DNA of 64,000 nucleotides from Kitasatospora sp. A2-31 (GCF_022288725.1 NZ_JAKNTA010000005.1:533658-597657); one strand, 5' to 3'; shown: positions 41,861-51,080, numbered from the stretch's first letter. Notes: a model not told the origin generated them from the sequence alone. Numbers and translations: made by a program.

Positions 41861-41987
41861 GCTACCCCGGCGTACGCCGGGACCCGGGCGGAGCGCCGAC
41901 TGTGCGGTGGTACCGGTGCGGCCCTGTTGTCCGGGCCATGCCTCCTGTGAAACAACGGAGTTGACGTCGACTCGGGAGGCCCTTCGG

Positions 41988-43778
41988 ATGAGAGCTCTGG
42001 CCCGCATCACCCCGCCGATCCTGCTCGCCACCGCCCTGGTCTGCTCCGCCGCGGGGCCGGCCGGAGCGGCCGAACCACCGCCCAAGGTGCCCGAGGCGGT
42101 GGGCTGGGGCGGTGCGGTGGCCAGTGTCGACGCCGATGCCACGGCGGCCGGGATCGAGGTGCTGCGCAAGGGCGGCAACGCGGTGGACGCGGCCGTGGCC
42201 GTCGCCGCCGCCCTCGGGGTCACCGAGCCGTACTCGGCCGGGATCGGCGGCGGCGGGTACTTCGTCTACTACGACCACGCCACCGGCCGGGTCTCCACCA
42301 TCGACGGCCGGGAGACGGCCTCGCGGACGGCCGACACCTCGCTGTTCCTGGAGGACGGCAAGCCGCTGCCCTTCGCCGACGCCGTCACCAGCGGCCTCTC
42401 CGTCGGCGTGCCCGGGGCCCCGGCCACCTGGGAGACGGCCGTCAGGCTCTGGGGCAAGCGCTCCTTCGCCGACGCGTTGAAGCCCGCCGAGCGGATCGCC
42501 GAGCAGGGCTTCACCGTCGACCGGACGTTCCAGGACCAGACCGCGCTCAACCAGGCCCGGTTCAAGGACTTCCCCGACACGGCGAAGCTCTTCCTCCCCG
42601 GTGGCGCGCTGCCCGCCGTCGGCTCCACCTTCCGCAACCCGGACCTCGCCGCCACCTACCGGCAGCTCGGCCGCGAGGGCACCGACGCGCTCTACCGGGG
42701 CGACCTCGCCGCCGACATCGTGAAGACCGTCCAGCACCCCCCGGTGGACCCGACCTCCGGCCGCAACGCCCGCCCCGGCAAGGTGGACGCCGCCGACCTG
42801 GCCGCCTACCGGGTCCGCCGGCAGCAGCCCACCCACGTCGCCTACCGCGACTACGACCTCTACTCGATCGCCCCCTCCAGCTCCGGCGGCACCACCGTCG
42901 GCGAGGCGCTCGGCATCCTGGAGGACGGCGAGGTCGGGCAGTACGACGGCACCCAGTACTACCACCACTTCCTGGACGCCAGCCGGATCGCCTTCGCCGA
43001 CCGCAACCGCTGGGTCGGCGACCCGGCGTTCAACGACGTCCCCGTGCGGGAGCTGCTCTCCGAGCGGTACGCCGCGTCCCGGGCCTGCCTGATCAGCCCC
43101 GACCGCGCCCTCACCAGTCCGCTCGCCCCCGGCGACCCGCGCCACCCCGCCCGCTGCGCCGACACCGGCGCGGCACCCGCTGCGGAGCCGTACGAGGGCC
43201 TGAGCACCAGCCACCTCACCGTCGCGGACCGCTGGGGCAACGTCGTCTCCTACACGCTCACCCTGGAGCAGACCGGCGGCAGCGGCATCACCGTCCCCGG
43301 CCGGGGGTTCCTGCTCAACAACGAGCTCACCGACTTCAACTTCACCCCGCTCAACCCCGGGGTGCCCGACCCCAACCTGCCCGGCCCCGGCAAGCGCCCG
43401 CGCTCCTCGCTCTCGCCGACCATCGTGCTGCGCGACGGCGAGCCGCTGCTCGCGACCGGTTCGCCCGGCGGCGCGACCATCATCACCACCACGCTCCAGG
43501 TGCTGCTCGGGCGCCTGGACCGCGGCCTCAGCCTGGAGCAGGCGATCGCCGCGCCGCGCGCCAGCCAGCGCAACACGGCCGCCACCCAGGCCGAGCCGGG
43601 CTTCCTCGCGCTGCCCGAGCGCGCCCGGCTGGAGGCGCTCGGCCACGTGTTCGCGAGCACACCCGAGATCGGGGCGGCCACCGGCGTCGAACGCCTGCCG
43701 GACGGCCGCTGGGTGGCCGCCGCCGAGCCGGTGCGCCGTGGTGGCGGCTCGGCCGCGGTGGTGCGGCCCGCTCCCTGA
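41988..43778 (+). CDS. ggt: Gamma-glutamyltransferase, secreted
   Basis: A 596-residue precursor of gamma-glutamyltranspeptidase, which cleaves gamma-glutamyl bonds such as in glutathione-like compounds outside the membrane. The signal peptide MRALARITPPILLATALVC...GAA is clear. Family motifs are DADATAAGIEVLRKGGNAVDAAVA, GIGGGGYFVYYD, SSSGGTTVGEALGILE and the autoprocessing site LSTSHLTV, where Thr407 would become the N-terminal nucleophile of the small subunit. GKRPRSSLSPTIVLRDG and GSPGG close the active site. GGGAGG upstream fixes the ATG. It stands alone between terminator and exonuclease gene. Confidence 0.94.
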   Translation: MRALARITPPILLATALVCSAAGPAGAAEPPPKVPEAVGWGGAVASVDADATAAGIEVLRKGGNAVDAAVAVAAALGVTEPYSAGIGGGGYFVYYDHATGRVSTIDGRETASRTADTSLFLEDGKPLPFADAVTSGLSVGVPGAPATWETAVRLWGKRSFADALKPAERIAEQGFTVDRTFQDQTALNQARFKDFPDTAKLFLPGGALPAVGSTFRNPDLAATYRQLGREGTDALYRGDLAADIVKTVQHPPVDPTSGRNARPGKVDAADLAAYRVRRQQPTHVAYRDYDLYSIAPSSSGGTTVGEALGILEDGEVGQYDGTQYYHHFLDASRIAFADRNRWVGDPAFNDVPVRELLSERYAASRACLISPDRALTSPLAPGDPRHPARCADTGAAPAAEPYEGLSTSHLTVADRWGNVVSYTLTLEQTGGSGITVPGRGFLLNNELTDFNFTPLNPGVPDPNLPGPGKRPRSSLSPTIVLRDGEPLLATGSPGGATIITTTLQVLLGRLDRGLSLEQAIAAPRASQRNTAATQAEPGFLALPERARLEALGHVFASTPEIGAATGVERLPDGRWVAAAEPVRRGGGSAAVVRPAP

Positions 43779-43876
43779 TGCCGGCCGGCTCTGTCGGTGC
43801 CGTTCGGTAGATTCGGGGTGGGCGTCCGCTCGGGTGCCCACCCCCGTCCGAACCGCCACCGGGAAGGCCGCAAGCC

Positions 43877-44680
43877 GTGACCGTCCGCATCGCCACCTGG
43901 AACATCAACTCCGTCACCGCGCGGCTGCCCAAGCTCCTGGAATGGCTGGAGAACGCCAAGCCGGACGTGCTCTGCCTCCAGGAGCTCAAGTGCGCCACCG
44001 ACGCCTTCCCCTACCAGGAGGTGCGCGAGCTGGGCTACGAGACGGCCGCCCACGGCACCGGCCGCTGGAACGGCGTGGCGATCGTCTCCCGGCTCGGTCT
44101 CGACGACGTCGTGCGCGACCTCCCCGGGCAGCCCGGCTACCTGGCCGACGGCGCACTGCTGCCCGACGTCGAGCCGCGGGCCATCGCCGCCACCTGCGGC
44201 CCGGTCCGGGTCTGGTCGGTCTACGTGCCGAACGGCCGCGAGGTCGACCACGCCCACTACCGCTACAAGCTGGAGTGGCTGGAGGCGCTGCGGGTGGCGG
44301 CGGCCGAGGACGCGGCCGGCCCGCGCCCGTTCGCCGTCCTGGGCGACTTCAACATCGCCCCCACCGACGAGGACGTCTTCGACGTCGCCGCCTTCGAGGG
44401 CCTCACCCACGTCACCCCCGCCGAGCGCGAGGCGCTGGCCGCCCTCGCCGGGACCGGCCTCCAGGACGTCGTGCCCCGCCCGCTCAAGTACGACCGCCCC
44501 TACACCTACTGGGACTACCGCCAGCTGGCCTTCCCGAAGAACCGGGGCATGCGGATCGACCTCACCTACGGGAACAAGCCCTTCGCCGACGCGGTGACCG
44601 ACAGCTACGTCGACCGCGAGGCCCGCAAGGGCAAGGGGACCTCCGACCACGCCCCGGTCGTGGTCGACCTCGACCTCTGA
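43877..44680 (+). CDS. xth: Exodeoxyribonuclease III
   Basis: A 267-residue Mg-dependent AP endonuclease/3'-5' exonuclease of the ExoA/Xth family, used in base-excision repair. Motifs in order: IATWNINSVTARLPKLLEWL, the metal-binding glutamate in LCLQELK, GDFNIAPTDEDVFD, and GTSDHAPVVVDLDL with the catalytic His. All are intact and the length is normal. GTG start; GGGAAGG lies upstream. It lies 98 bp after the gamma-glutamyltransferase gene. Confidence 0.95.
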   Translation: MTVRIATWNINSVTARLPKLLEWLENAKPDVLCLQELKCATDAFPYQEVRELGYETAAHGTGRWNGVAIVSRLGLDDVVRDLPGQPGYLADGALLPDVEPRAIAATCGPVRVWSVYVPNGREVDHAHYRYKLEWLEALRVAAAEDAAGPRPFAVLGDFNIAPTDEDVFDVAAFEGLTHVTPAEREALAALAGTGLQDVVPRPLKYDRPYTYWDYRQLAFPKNRGMRIDLTYGNKPFADAVTDSYVDREARKGKGTSDHAPVVVDLDL

Positions 44681-44859
44681 GACGGCCCGGATCACTGCGT
44701 GTGAGCAGGATCCGGGGGAGGGCCCGGTCCCCCGAACGGTCCAGAGCGGTGGCCGGGCGGGGGGCGGGTGCCTAGCGTCGGTGGATGACTGGGTGTAGTT
44801 GTTCGATCACGTGGACTTCGGAGTCCCCGGCTGCGCCCGAGAATCCCGGAGGTTCCGGC

Positions 44860-45459
44860 ATGCGCCCCACGCGTACGGCCGCCGCCGCCCTGATCGGCGC
44901 GGCGGTGCTGACCGGCCTGACGGCTCCCACCGCGCTGGCCAAGGACGGCGCCGCCACGGTCAGCCCGTCCCAGGCCGCACCGGGTCAGACCGTGACCGTC
45001 ACGGTCTCCTGCGAGAAGTCCGACAAGCCCAACGCCAAGACCATCACCGCCCACTCCCAGGCGTTCGAGGGCGGGCCGGCCACCCTCACGCTCGGCTCGG
45101 ACGGCAAGCACACCGGCTCCGCCCGGCTGGCGGGCAAGAACAGCGGCGACAACAAGGTCGACGGCACCTGCCCGGACGGCGCCGTCTTCTCGACCAGCGT
45201 GACGGTCACCACCGCGACCGCGTCCTCGCCCGCGGAGAGCATCGGCTCGTGGAGCCAGGCGGCGGGGGAGTGGGCCGGCTCGCTCGGGCAGTCCGGCGCC
45301 GGCAGCCAGCAGGTGGCCCCGCACGGTGCCGTGAAGACCGGGCTCGGCGGCTCGGTCGCGGCCGACCCGGCGGAGCTGGCCGGCGGCGCGGCCCTGGTCG
45401 CGGCCGGCATCGGCGGCTTCTGGCTGCTCCGGCGGCGGACCGGCGCCGGCTCGGTCTGA
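44860..45459 (+). CDS. Small secreted protein with C-terminal membrane anchor
   Basis: A 199-residue protein. Signal peptide MRPTRTAAAALIGAAVLTGLTAPTALA, then one immunoglobulin-like beta domain (VSPSQAAPGQTVTVTVSCEKSDK...GTCPDGAVFSTSVTVTTA) with a likely disulfide between Cys52 and the later Cys, a serine/glycine-rich stalk, and a C-terminal hydrophobic segment GGAALVAAGIGGFWLL followed by RRRTGAGSV. This is the layout of a membrane- or wall-retained surface protein without an LPxTG motif. GGAGG 7 bp upstream supports the start. Function unknown. Confidence 0.82.
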   Translation: MRPTRTAAAALIGAAVLTGLTAPTALAKDGAATVSPSQAAPGQTVTVTVSCEKSDKPNAKTITAHSQAFEGGPATLTLGSDGKHTGSARLAGKNSGDNKVDGTCPDGAVFSTSVTVTTATASSPAESIGSWSQAAGEWAGSLGQSGAGSQQVAPHGAVKTGLGGSVAADPAELAGGAALVAAGIGGFWLLRRRTGAGSV

Positions 45460-45475
45460 AGGGCGTCCCGCACGG

Positions 45476-45508
45476 CGGTGCCGCCGGACCAGCGGTCCGG
45501 CGGCACCG
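45476..45508. terminator. Bidirectional terminator
   Basis: Perfect 15-bp stem CGGTGCCGCCGGACC (45476-45490) with 45494-45508 and a 3-nt loop, between convergent genes. Confidence 0.85.
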
Positions 45509-45590
45509 GTGCGTCCGGGGCCGACCGCCGCAGCGGTCGGTGTCGGGTCGGCGTCCGGTCCGGTTCCGGCCGGCGTCGTACGCCGGCGGG

Positions 45591-46343
45591 TCAGGCGGAG
45601 ACGGGCCGGGTGGTGGCGGGCCGGAGAGCCGGCCGGGCGGCGGCGGGCGCGGCGGTGGACGCCTCCTCGCTCCGAATGGTGCCGCTCGCCAGCAGGTACT
45701 GGGCCAGGACGTACGTCGCCATGATCCAGAACTGGTGGCCGGGCAACTCCTGCCACTTCGCGAGCTTGGTCGCGATCAGCGTGTCCGAGAGCAGGAAGAG
45801 CGCCCCGCCCAGGCCGGTCCGCCAACCGAGGCCCGCCGAGGTGACGGCGGTCGAGGCGAGCAGCAGGCTGTACCCCGCCACCGGGATCTGCAGGTCGCCG
45901 AGGTCCGGCCAGAGCCGCCCGATCATCGTCGCCCACGCCGTCGCATACGCGGCGGCCACCAGCAGGGCCCGCCGCCGGTCGGTCAGCGCCCCGCGCCGGA
46001 CGAACATGGTGACGTAGCAGACGTGCGCCGCCGCGAACGAGCCCATGCCGGCGAGGAAGGCGGTGTCGTCGCCGAGCTGCAGGAGCACGTCGCCGCCGGT
46101 GCTGAACAGCAGCGCCGGCGCCAGCAGCTTCGGGGCCTTCCGGCCGGCCTCGGTGGCGGCCGTGACGCTCTGTGCGGCCAGCAGGGGCATCAGGGCCGGC
46201 TTGGTGGCGTGGCGCAGCACCGGGGTCTCGGTGAGGATCGCGCCCAGGTGGGCCGCGGAGGTGGCGGCGAAGCCGGCGAGCAGCCCGGTGGCGGAGCGCA
46301 GGCGCCCGCCGAGAACGGCGCGGGTGGTCGTACGGATGCTCAT
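45591..46343 (-). CDS. YhhN/TMEM86-family integral membrane protein (putative lysoplasmalogenase)
   Basis: A 250-residue membrane protein with about eight hydrophobic segments. KPALMPLLAAQSV, LLFSTGGDVLLQLGDD and the later LFLLSDTLIATKLA match the YhhN signature, in which acidic residues within membrane segments are conserved. Some family members hydrolyse the vinyl-ether bond of lysoplasmalogens; whether this one does cannot be told. The start has GGAGG 10 bp upstream; the frame is open far upstream but only by GC bias. It is divergent from the DUF2398 gene. Confidence 0.85.
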   Translation of the reverse strand: MSIRTTTRAVLGGRLRSATGLLAGFAATSAAHLGAILTETPVLRHATKPALMPLLAAQSVTAATEAGRKAPKLLAPALLFSTGGDVLLQLGDDTAFLAGMGSFAAAHVCYVTMFVRRGALTDRRRALLVAAAYATAWATMIGRLWPDLGDLQIPVAGYSLLLASTAVTSAGLGWRTGLGGALFLLSDTLIATKLAKWQELPGHQFWIMATYVLAQYLLASGTIRSEEASTAAPAAARPALRPATTRPVSA

Positions 46344-46646
46344 GCGGCGGTGTCCTCCGGGTGGGTGGGGCGGTGCGCGGGCGCGGCGGGGCCGGGGCGG
46401 CGGGCCCGTTCGTCCCCCCCCTGGGCGACCGGGCCCGCCGGTGGAAGACATTGTTACCGGTGCGTAGGCCCGGTGCCGACCGGGCGGTGACGCGGCGGCG
46501 GATCCGCACGGTGGCGGGAGGCACGCGGGAGCGGCGGGGGGAGGCAGCGGGCTGCCGCCGACCGGCGGGGCCGGGCCGGTCAATTCGCCGGGAGGAGCGG
46601 TTGCCGCCCCCGGGGGCGTCGCCCACCGTCTAGTCTGGTCCACGAC

Positions 46647-48491
46647 ATGGAGCAGCAGGAGTACGCGGCCGGCGCCACGCAGGTGGCCGGCGGCACGTCG
46701 GACGGGCGCACGGGCGGGGCGGGGCGGAGCACCACCGACGCCGTCGCCGCCGTACGCGGAGCCGGGCCTGACGCTCCGCAGGGGTCCGCACCGGCCGACC
46801 CGGCCGACGGGCTCTCGCCCGACCCCGGGCTGCTCCGGCTCGCCCGGTGGTTCGCCGAGGCCGATCCCGGTACCGCCGACGACCTCTGCGCCGCGTCCTT
46901 CGGCCTCTACCCCGCCCGGCACTTCGGCGCCCCCGCCGAGGCGGCCCCCGTACCGGCCGTTCCCGCGCAGGCTGCCGCCGGGAACGCCGCGGGGACTGCG
47001 GCGGTGACTGCCCCCGGGGGTGCGCCGGACGTCAGCTGGTGGCACGGCCCCACCGCGCACGCGGCCGCCGCGCTGCGCGCCCGCGGGACCCGCCCGGCCC
47101 GCGGCCCGCGCCGTGCCCGGCGTGACGCCGACACCCTGCCCGTGGTCCGCTCGGGCGCCAAGCCCGGCAGCCCCGGGCGGCACCGCAAGCCCGAGCGGTC
47201 CCGCGGCGCCGCCGCCGTGGCGCCCCCGGCCGGTGGGTCCGGTGGTTCCGGTGGGTCCGGAGCGCAGGACCGTTCCGCCGCCGCTGCCGAGCAGCGGATC
47301 GCCGCCCGCCTGCTGCTCGCCCACCCGCTGGTCACCGCCTCCGGCCCGCACGCCGACGGCTTCCCGCTGATCCGCCGTCACCGCGACTGGCTCGCCGAGC
47401 GTTTCGACACCCTGCTCGGATACCGCCTCGTGGTCGGCCCCTGGCACGCCCGCCTCTGCAAGGCCGGCCTCGGTCCCGGCGCCACCCGCCGGCTCGAACA
47501 CCCGGCCACCGGTGCCCCGTTCACCCCCGGCGGCTACGCCCAGCTCGCCCTCGCCCTGGCCCTGCTGGTCGACGCCCCGGAGCAACTGCCGCTCGGCCGG
47601 CTGCGGGCGGCGATGCGCGCCGCGTCCGGACCGGTCCCCGCCGCCCCGGGCGACCTCGGCATGGCCCTCGCCACGCTCGCCGACTGGCAGGTGCTCACCG
47701 GCGTGCCCGCCGAGCCGGCCGACGAGGACGCCGTCCTGACGGTCGACCGGGAGCTCGCCCGAGCCGTCCCCGCCGGGCCGCCCGCGCTCGCCGCCGACGC
47801 CGCCGACCTGATCCGTCGCGCCGCGGAGGCCGAACCCGGCACCGCCGTCCGCCGCCGGCTCGCCGAGACCCCGGCCGTCCTCGTCGCCGACCTGCCCGAG
47901 GACCAGCGTGCCTGGCTCCGCGAGCACCGCCACAGCGGCCCGGCGGCCCTCGCGGAGTTCCTGGGACTGGAGGCCGAGTCGCGGGCCGAGGGCGTCGCCC
48001 TGCTCGACCCCGCCGAGGAACTCACCGACCTCGTGCTGCCCGGCCCCGGCACCCTGGCGCAGGCCGCGCTGCTGCTGGTCGAGCGCCTGGTCGAGGAGGT
48101 CCGCCCGTTGCCCGGCGAACCCGCCGAGGACGCGGAGACCCCCGGCGGCGAGCCGGCGGTGCCGGTCGTCCCGGTTCCCGACGCGCTGATAGACGGCGTG
48201 CTCGGCGACATCGCCGACGAGTACGGCCTGCCTGCCGGCTGGCGGCGGGACTACCTCGCCGACCGCACGGCCCTGCGCCGCGACGCACTCGACCTGTTGC
48301 ACCGGATGGGCCTGATCACCCCCACCCCCCGCGGCACCCGCCCGCCGGGCTGGCTGCTCCGCGCCCCCGCCGCCCGCTACGCCCCCGCGGCCGACCTCCT
48401 GCCGACGCCGGGCACCGGCCGCCACTCCCGCCGCGACCCGGCGGTCACCGTCCCGTCCCCCACCGCCGAACACGCCGAGCAGCGGGCCTGA
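46647..48491 (+). CDS. DUF2398/TIGR02678-family protein (Wadjet JetB-like), orphan
   Basis: A 614-residue protein. Residues 1-215 are low-complexity (Ala, Pro, Gly, Arg) with no assigned fold. From about 216 the sequence follows the TIGR02678 pattern: ARLLLAHPLVTASGPHADGFPLIRRHRDWLAERFDTLLGYRLVV...ARLCKAG...RLEHPATGAPFTPGGYAQLALALALLVDAPEQLPLGRL, then RAEGVALLDPAEELTDLVLPGPGTLAQAALLLVE and a C-terminal winged-helix-like part ending in PGWLLRAPAARYAP. In Wadjet defence systems this family is the JetB subunit beside JetA, JetC and JetD; none of those lies in this window. A TAGTCT minus-10 box (46631-46636) stands 10 bp before the ATG, so the mRNA may be nearly leaderless. Family call from memory of the pattern. 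Confidence 0.75.
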   Translation: MEQQEYAAGATQVAGGTSDGRTGGAGRSTTDAVAAVRGAGPDAPQGSAPADPADGLSPDPGLLRLARWFAEADPGTADDLCAASFGLYPARHFGAPAEAAPVPAVPAQAAAGNAAGTAAVTAPGGAPDVSWWHGPTAHAAAALRARGTRPARGPRRARRDADTLPVVRSGAKPGSPGRHRKPERSRGAAAVAPPAGGSGGSGGSGAQDRSAAAAEQRIAARLLLAHPLVTASGPHADGFPLIRRHRDWLAERFDTLLGYRLVVGPWHARLCKAGLGPGATRRLEHPATGAPFTPGGYAQLALALALLVDAPEQLPLGRLRAAMRAASGPVPAAPGDLGMALATLADWQVLTGVPAEPADEDAVLTVDRELARAVPAGPPALAADAADLIRRAAEAEPGTAVRRRLAETPAVLVADLPEDQRAWLREHRHSGPAALAEFLGLEAESRAEGVALLDPAEELTDLVLPGPGTLAQAALLLVERLVEEVRPLPGEPAEDAETPGGEPAVPVVPVPDALIDGVLGDIADEYGLPAGWRRDYLADRTALRRDALDLLHRMGLITPTPRGTRPPGWLLRAPAARYAPAADLLPTPGTGRHSRRDPAVTVPSPTAEHAEQRA

Positions 48492-48695
48492 GGAACTCGG
48501 AGCCCGGCGGCCCCGATGCGTCCGGCGGCGAGGCGTCCGATGCCCTCGACGCCGGCCGTGGGGACCACGGGCGGGCCATCACCCTGCGCGTCGCCGGAGT
48601 GCGACGGCCACCAGGGCGGCGTCGATCGCGTACTCCCGGCCGTGCCGCCCCGCCCCCTGGAGCAGGACGGGCGCGTTCGTGCGGCCCGGCTCACC

Positions 48696-48875
48696 TCACT
48701 TGCCCGCCGCGGTGGTCGCCACGGTGTCGTGCCGGACCGTCTCGACGGTGGCGCCGACACCGAGGGTGCCGAGGGCGACGGAGGCGAGCACGGCGGCGCA
48801 GGCGAGGAAGCGGCGGTGCCGCTGGGGGAGCGGGAAGCGCGGATCCTGGGAGGTCGCCGGAGGGTGGGCGTTCAT
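48696..48875 (-). CDS. Small 59-residue membrane or exported protein
   Basis: A short frame on the minus strand: ATG at 48875, stop at 48696. The product begins MNAHPPATSQDPRFPLPQRH, then has one hydrophobic segment FLACAAVLASVALGTLGVGAT and a short polar tail VETVRHDTVATTAAGK. The polar, arginine-flanked start and single hydrophobic stretch fit a signal-anchored or exported small protein. Codon use is strongly GC3-biased, as in real genes here. No clear ribosome site (GGA..CGT) is visible. I do not recognise the family. Confidence 0.55.
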   Translation of the reverse strand: MNAHPPATSQDPRFPLPQRHRRFLACAAVLASVALGTLGVGATVETVRHDTVATTAAGK

Positions 48876-49159
48876 GTCACGGAGCGTTCCAGGGCGGCGT
48901 TAACGATCGCTACGCGCGGGTGAAGTCCGGATGGGGGGCGGGCGTCGGCTTGTGGGATGTGCCCCGCCACCGGGCGCCGCCGTCGTTGCCGGGCGCCGCC
49001 GTCCTCGACCCGCCGGCCGGTGACGGGGTCGGACGACGGACCCGTGTCGTCCGACGTCCACCGGGCGACCGGCGCCGGGGGAGGGCGCGCCGACGAGGCC
49101 TCGGCCTCCCGCGAGCCGGGGTCGGGCGCCGCGCCTCCCCCGGCCCGCCCCGGACCGGC

Positions 49160-49867
49160 TCACGCGGTCGGCCGGACCTCGGACCGCACCTCGGACCGGA
49201 GGTCCGGCCGCACCTCCGTCAGGCCTTCGTAGGGGGCCGGGAACGGCGTCTCGTACGGGGTCAGCACCAGCCGCACCACGTCCTCCAGCCGGCGCCGGGC
49301 GTCGCCGAGCGTGGTGCGCCCGGTCACCCAGGCCGTCAGCTCGCCCTGCCAGGCGTGGCCGACGATGTGCCGCACCAGGTCGCTCGCGGCGGCCGGCACC
49401 TCGGCCATCACCGCGTGCAGGGCGGCGCTGTCGGCCCGGGCCATGCCCTGCAGGGCCTCGCTGGCGAACGGGTCGGTGGAGGCGGCGACGGCCACCCGGA
49501 GTCTGGCGAGCTCGGGCTGGCGCTGGTAGGCGCGCATCCCGCCGCGGACGAAGCGCACCACCCGGTCGGTGGCGCCCAGTCCGGCCCGCGGCCCGCGCAG
49601 CTCCGCCACCAGATCGGCCAGGAGCAGCCGGTGCCACTCGGCGATCGCCGCCGCCAGCAGGTGGTCCTTGGAGGAGAAGTAGCGGTACGCCGTCCCGAGG
49701 GCGACTCCCGAGCGCTCGCAGACCTGCTTCATCTGCAGCCGCTCGACGCCGATCTCGTTCACCAGGGCGAGTGCGGCCGCGATCAGGGATTCGCGGCGTT
49801 CCAGCTGACGCGGAGACATCGCCTCCACCGGTCGTGGTGACAGGTCAACCTTGGTCACCCGCACCAT
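49160..49867 (-). CDS. TetR-family transcriptional regulator, KstR-like DNA-binding domain
   Basis: A 235-residue TetR repressor. The helix-turn-helix is RRESLIAAALALVNEIGVERLQMKQVCERSGVALGTAYRYFSSKDHLL (about residues 24-72), close in style to KstR-type regulators of sterol and fatty-acid catabolism. The ligand domain follows. The last residues DLRSEVRSEVRPTA are a small tandem duplication at DNA level near 49175-49205. Start uncertain: no ribosome site precedes the ATG at 49867, GTG codons at 49864 and 49858 are possible (leaderless, as TATCAT lies at 49870-49865), and an ATG at 49819 also exists. It lies downstream of an acyl-CoA thioesterase on the same strand, so a lipid-related role is plausible. 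Confidence 0.85.
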   Translation of the reverse strand: MVRVTKVDLSPRPVEAMSPRQLERRESLIAAALALVNEIGVERLQMKQVCERSGVALGTAYRYFSSKDHLLAAAIAEWHRLLLADLVAELRGPRAGLGATDRVVRFVRGGMRAYQRQPELARLRVAVAASTDPFASEALQGMARADSAALHAVMAEVPAAASDLVRHIVGHAWQGELTAWVTGRTTLGDARRRLEDVVRLVLTPYETPFPAPYEGLTEVRPDLRSEVRSEVRPTA

Positions 49868-49976
49868 GATACGGCTCGGGGCCGCTCAGGAGTATGACGC
49901 CGGCCGGCCGCCCCGCGTTCGCCCGCCGTCCCGCTGCCGGTCGGGGGCGGCTCCGCGACCGTCCCCCGGGCGCCGC

Positions 49977-50000
49977 CCGGCCGCTCCCGGGGGCGGCCGG
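49977..50000 (-). terminator. Hairpin after the thioesterase gene
   Basis: Perfect 8-bp stem CCGGCCGC (49977-49984) with 49993-50000, 8-nt loop, 30 bp past the thioesterase stop on the minus strand. Confidence 0.5.
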
Positions 50001-50029
50001 CCCTGGCGCCCCGGCCGCCCGGCGGCAGG

Positions 50030-50950
50030 TCAGCGCGGCCGGGCACCGCGGTCGCGGATCAGTGCCTCCTGGACGGCGGAGGCGACCAGCCGCCCCTCCC
50101 GGTCGTAGAACTCGCCGAGCGACAGCCCCCGTCCGTCCGAGGAGGAGGGGCTGCGCTGGGCGAACAGCAGCCACTCGTCGGCCCGGAACGGGCGGTGGAA
50201 CCACATCGCGTGGTCCAGCGAGGCCATCATCAGCCGCGGCGGCTCCCGCCGCTGGAAGAAGTTCGGCTGGACGTGCAGCCCGGCGGTCGAGGCCAGCGTG
50301 AGGTCGGACAGGTAGGTGAGCGCGCAGACGTGCAGTAGCGGGTCGTCGTCGTCCAGCGGCGAGCCGGTGCGCAGCCAGACGTACTGCTCCGGCATGCCCG
50401 GGACGGCCGGCGGCAGCCCGGGGGCGTCCGCCGGGACGAACCGCAGCTCCAGCGAGCCGAAGCCGCCCGATCGGGCCAGCTCGGCGCGGGCCGCCGCGTC
50501 CCAGAGCGAGAACGCGTCCGGCAGCTCCCCGGGGCCGGGGACCGGCGGCGCCTCCCGCTGGCGGTCGGCGGCCGGCTCCGGCCGCTTGAACGAGGCGGAG
50601 AGGGTGAAGATCGCCGCGTCCCCCTGCACCGCCGTCACCCGCCGGGTGGCGTACGACATTCCCTGGCGGACCCGGTCGACCTCGTAGCGGATCGGGCGGG
50701 TCGGATCGCCGGGGAGCAGGAAGTAGCCGTGCAGCGAGTGCACCGGGCGGTCCGGGTCGACGGTGCGCCCGGCGGCCGTCAGCGCCTGGGCGGCGACCTG
50801 GCCGCCGAAGGCGCGCATCGGGGCCCCGGCGTGGCACCGGCCGCGGAACGTGTTCTCGTCCAGCCGCTCGATCCGCAGCAGCTCGGCGAACGGGCCGATG
50901 GCGTCGGTGGCCCGTCTCTTCTCTTCAGTCACCTCGGTCACGAGGCCCAT
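50030..50950 (-). CDS. tesB: Acyl-CoA thioesterase II (TesB family)
   Basis: A 306-residue double-hotdog thioesterase that hydrolyses acyl-CoA to free fatty acid and CoA. N-terminal hotdog: ENTFRGRCHAGAPMRAFGGQVAAQALTAAGRTV...HSLHGYFLLPGDPTRPIRYEVDRVRQGMSYATRRVTAVQG. C-terminal hotdog: LASLDHAMWFHRPFRADEWLLFAQRSPSSSDGRGLSLGEFYDREGRLVASAVQEALIR, with the Asp-Thr/Ser-Gln type active site (Asp in LDHAMWFH, Ser in SDGRGLS, Gln in VQE). The ATG at 50950 gives the normal family length; upstream in-frame codons are not family-like. The TetR gene follows it on the same strand. Confidence 0.93.
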   Translation of the reverse strand: MGLVTEVTEEKRRATDAIGPFAELLRIERLDENTFRGRCHAGAPMRAFGGQVAAQALTAAGRTVDPDRPVHSLHGYFLLPGDPTRPIRYEVDRVRQGMSYATRRVTAVQGDAAIFTLSASFKRPEPAADRQREAPPVPGPGELPDAFSLWDAAARAELARSGGFGSLELRFVPADAPGLPPAVPGMPEQYVWLRTGSPLDDDDPLLHVCALTYLSDLTLASTAGLHVQPNFFQRREPPRLMMASLDHAMWFHRPFRADEWLLFAQRSPSSSDGRGLSLGEFYDREGRLVASAVQEALIRDRGARPR

Positions 50951-51080
50951 AGTGGCAGAAGCCAACGGTCGGACGGTGTGACCTGGGTAACCATTCCGGG
51001 CGAACTTCGGCCATAGAACCTGTTCCAGTCTCCCGGCCGTGGCCGACGGGTTGTCAGTGCTCCCTCCTAGCGTGCTCCGC

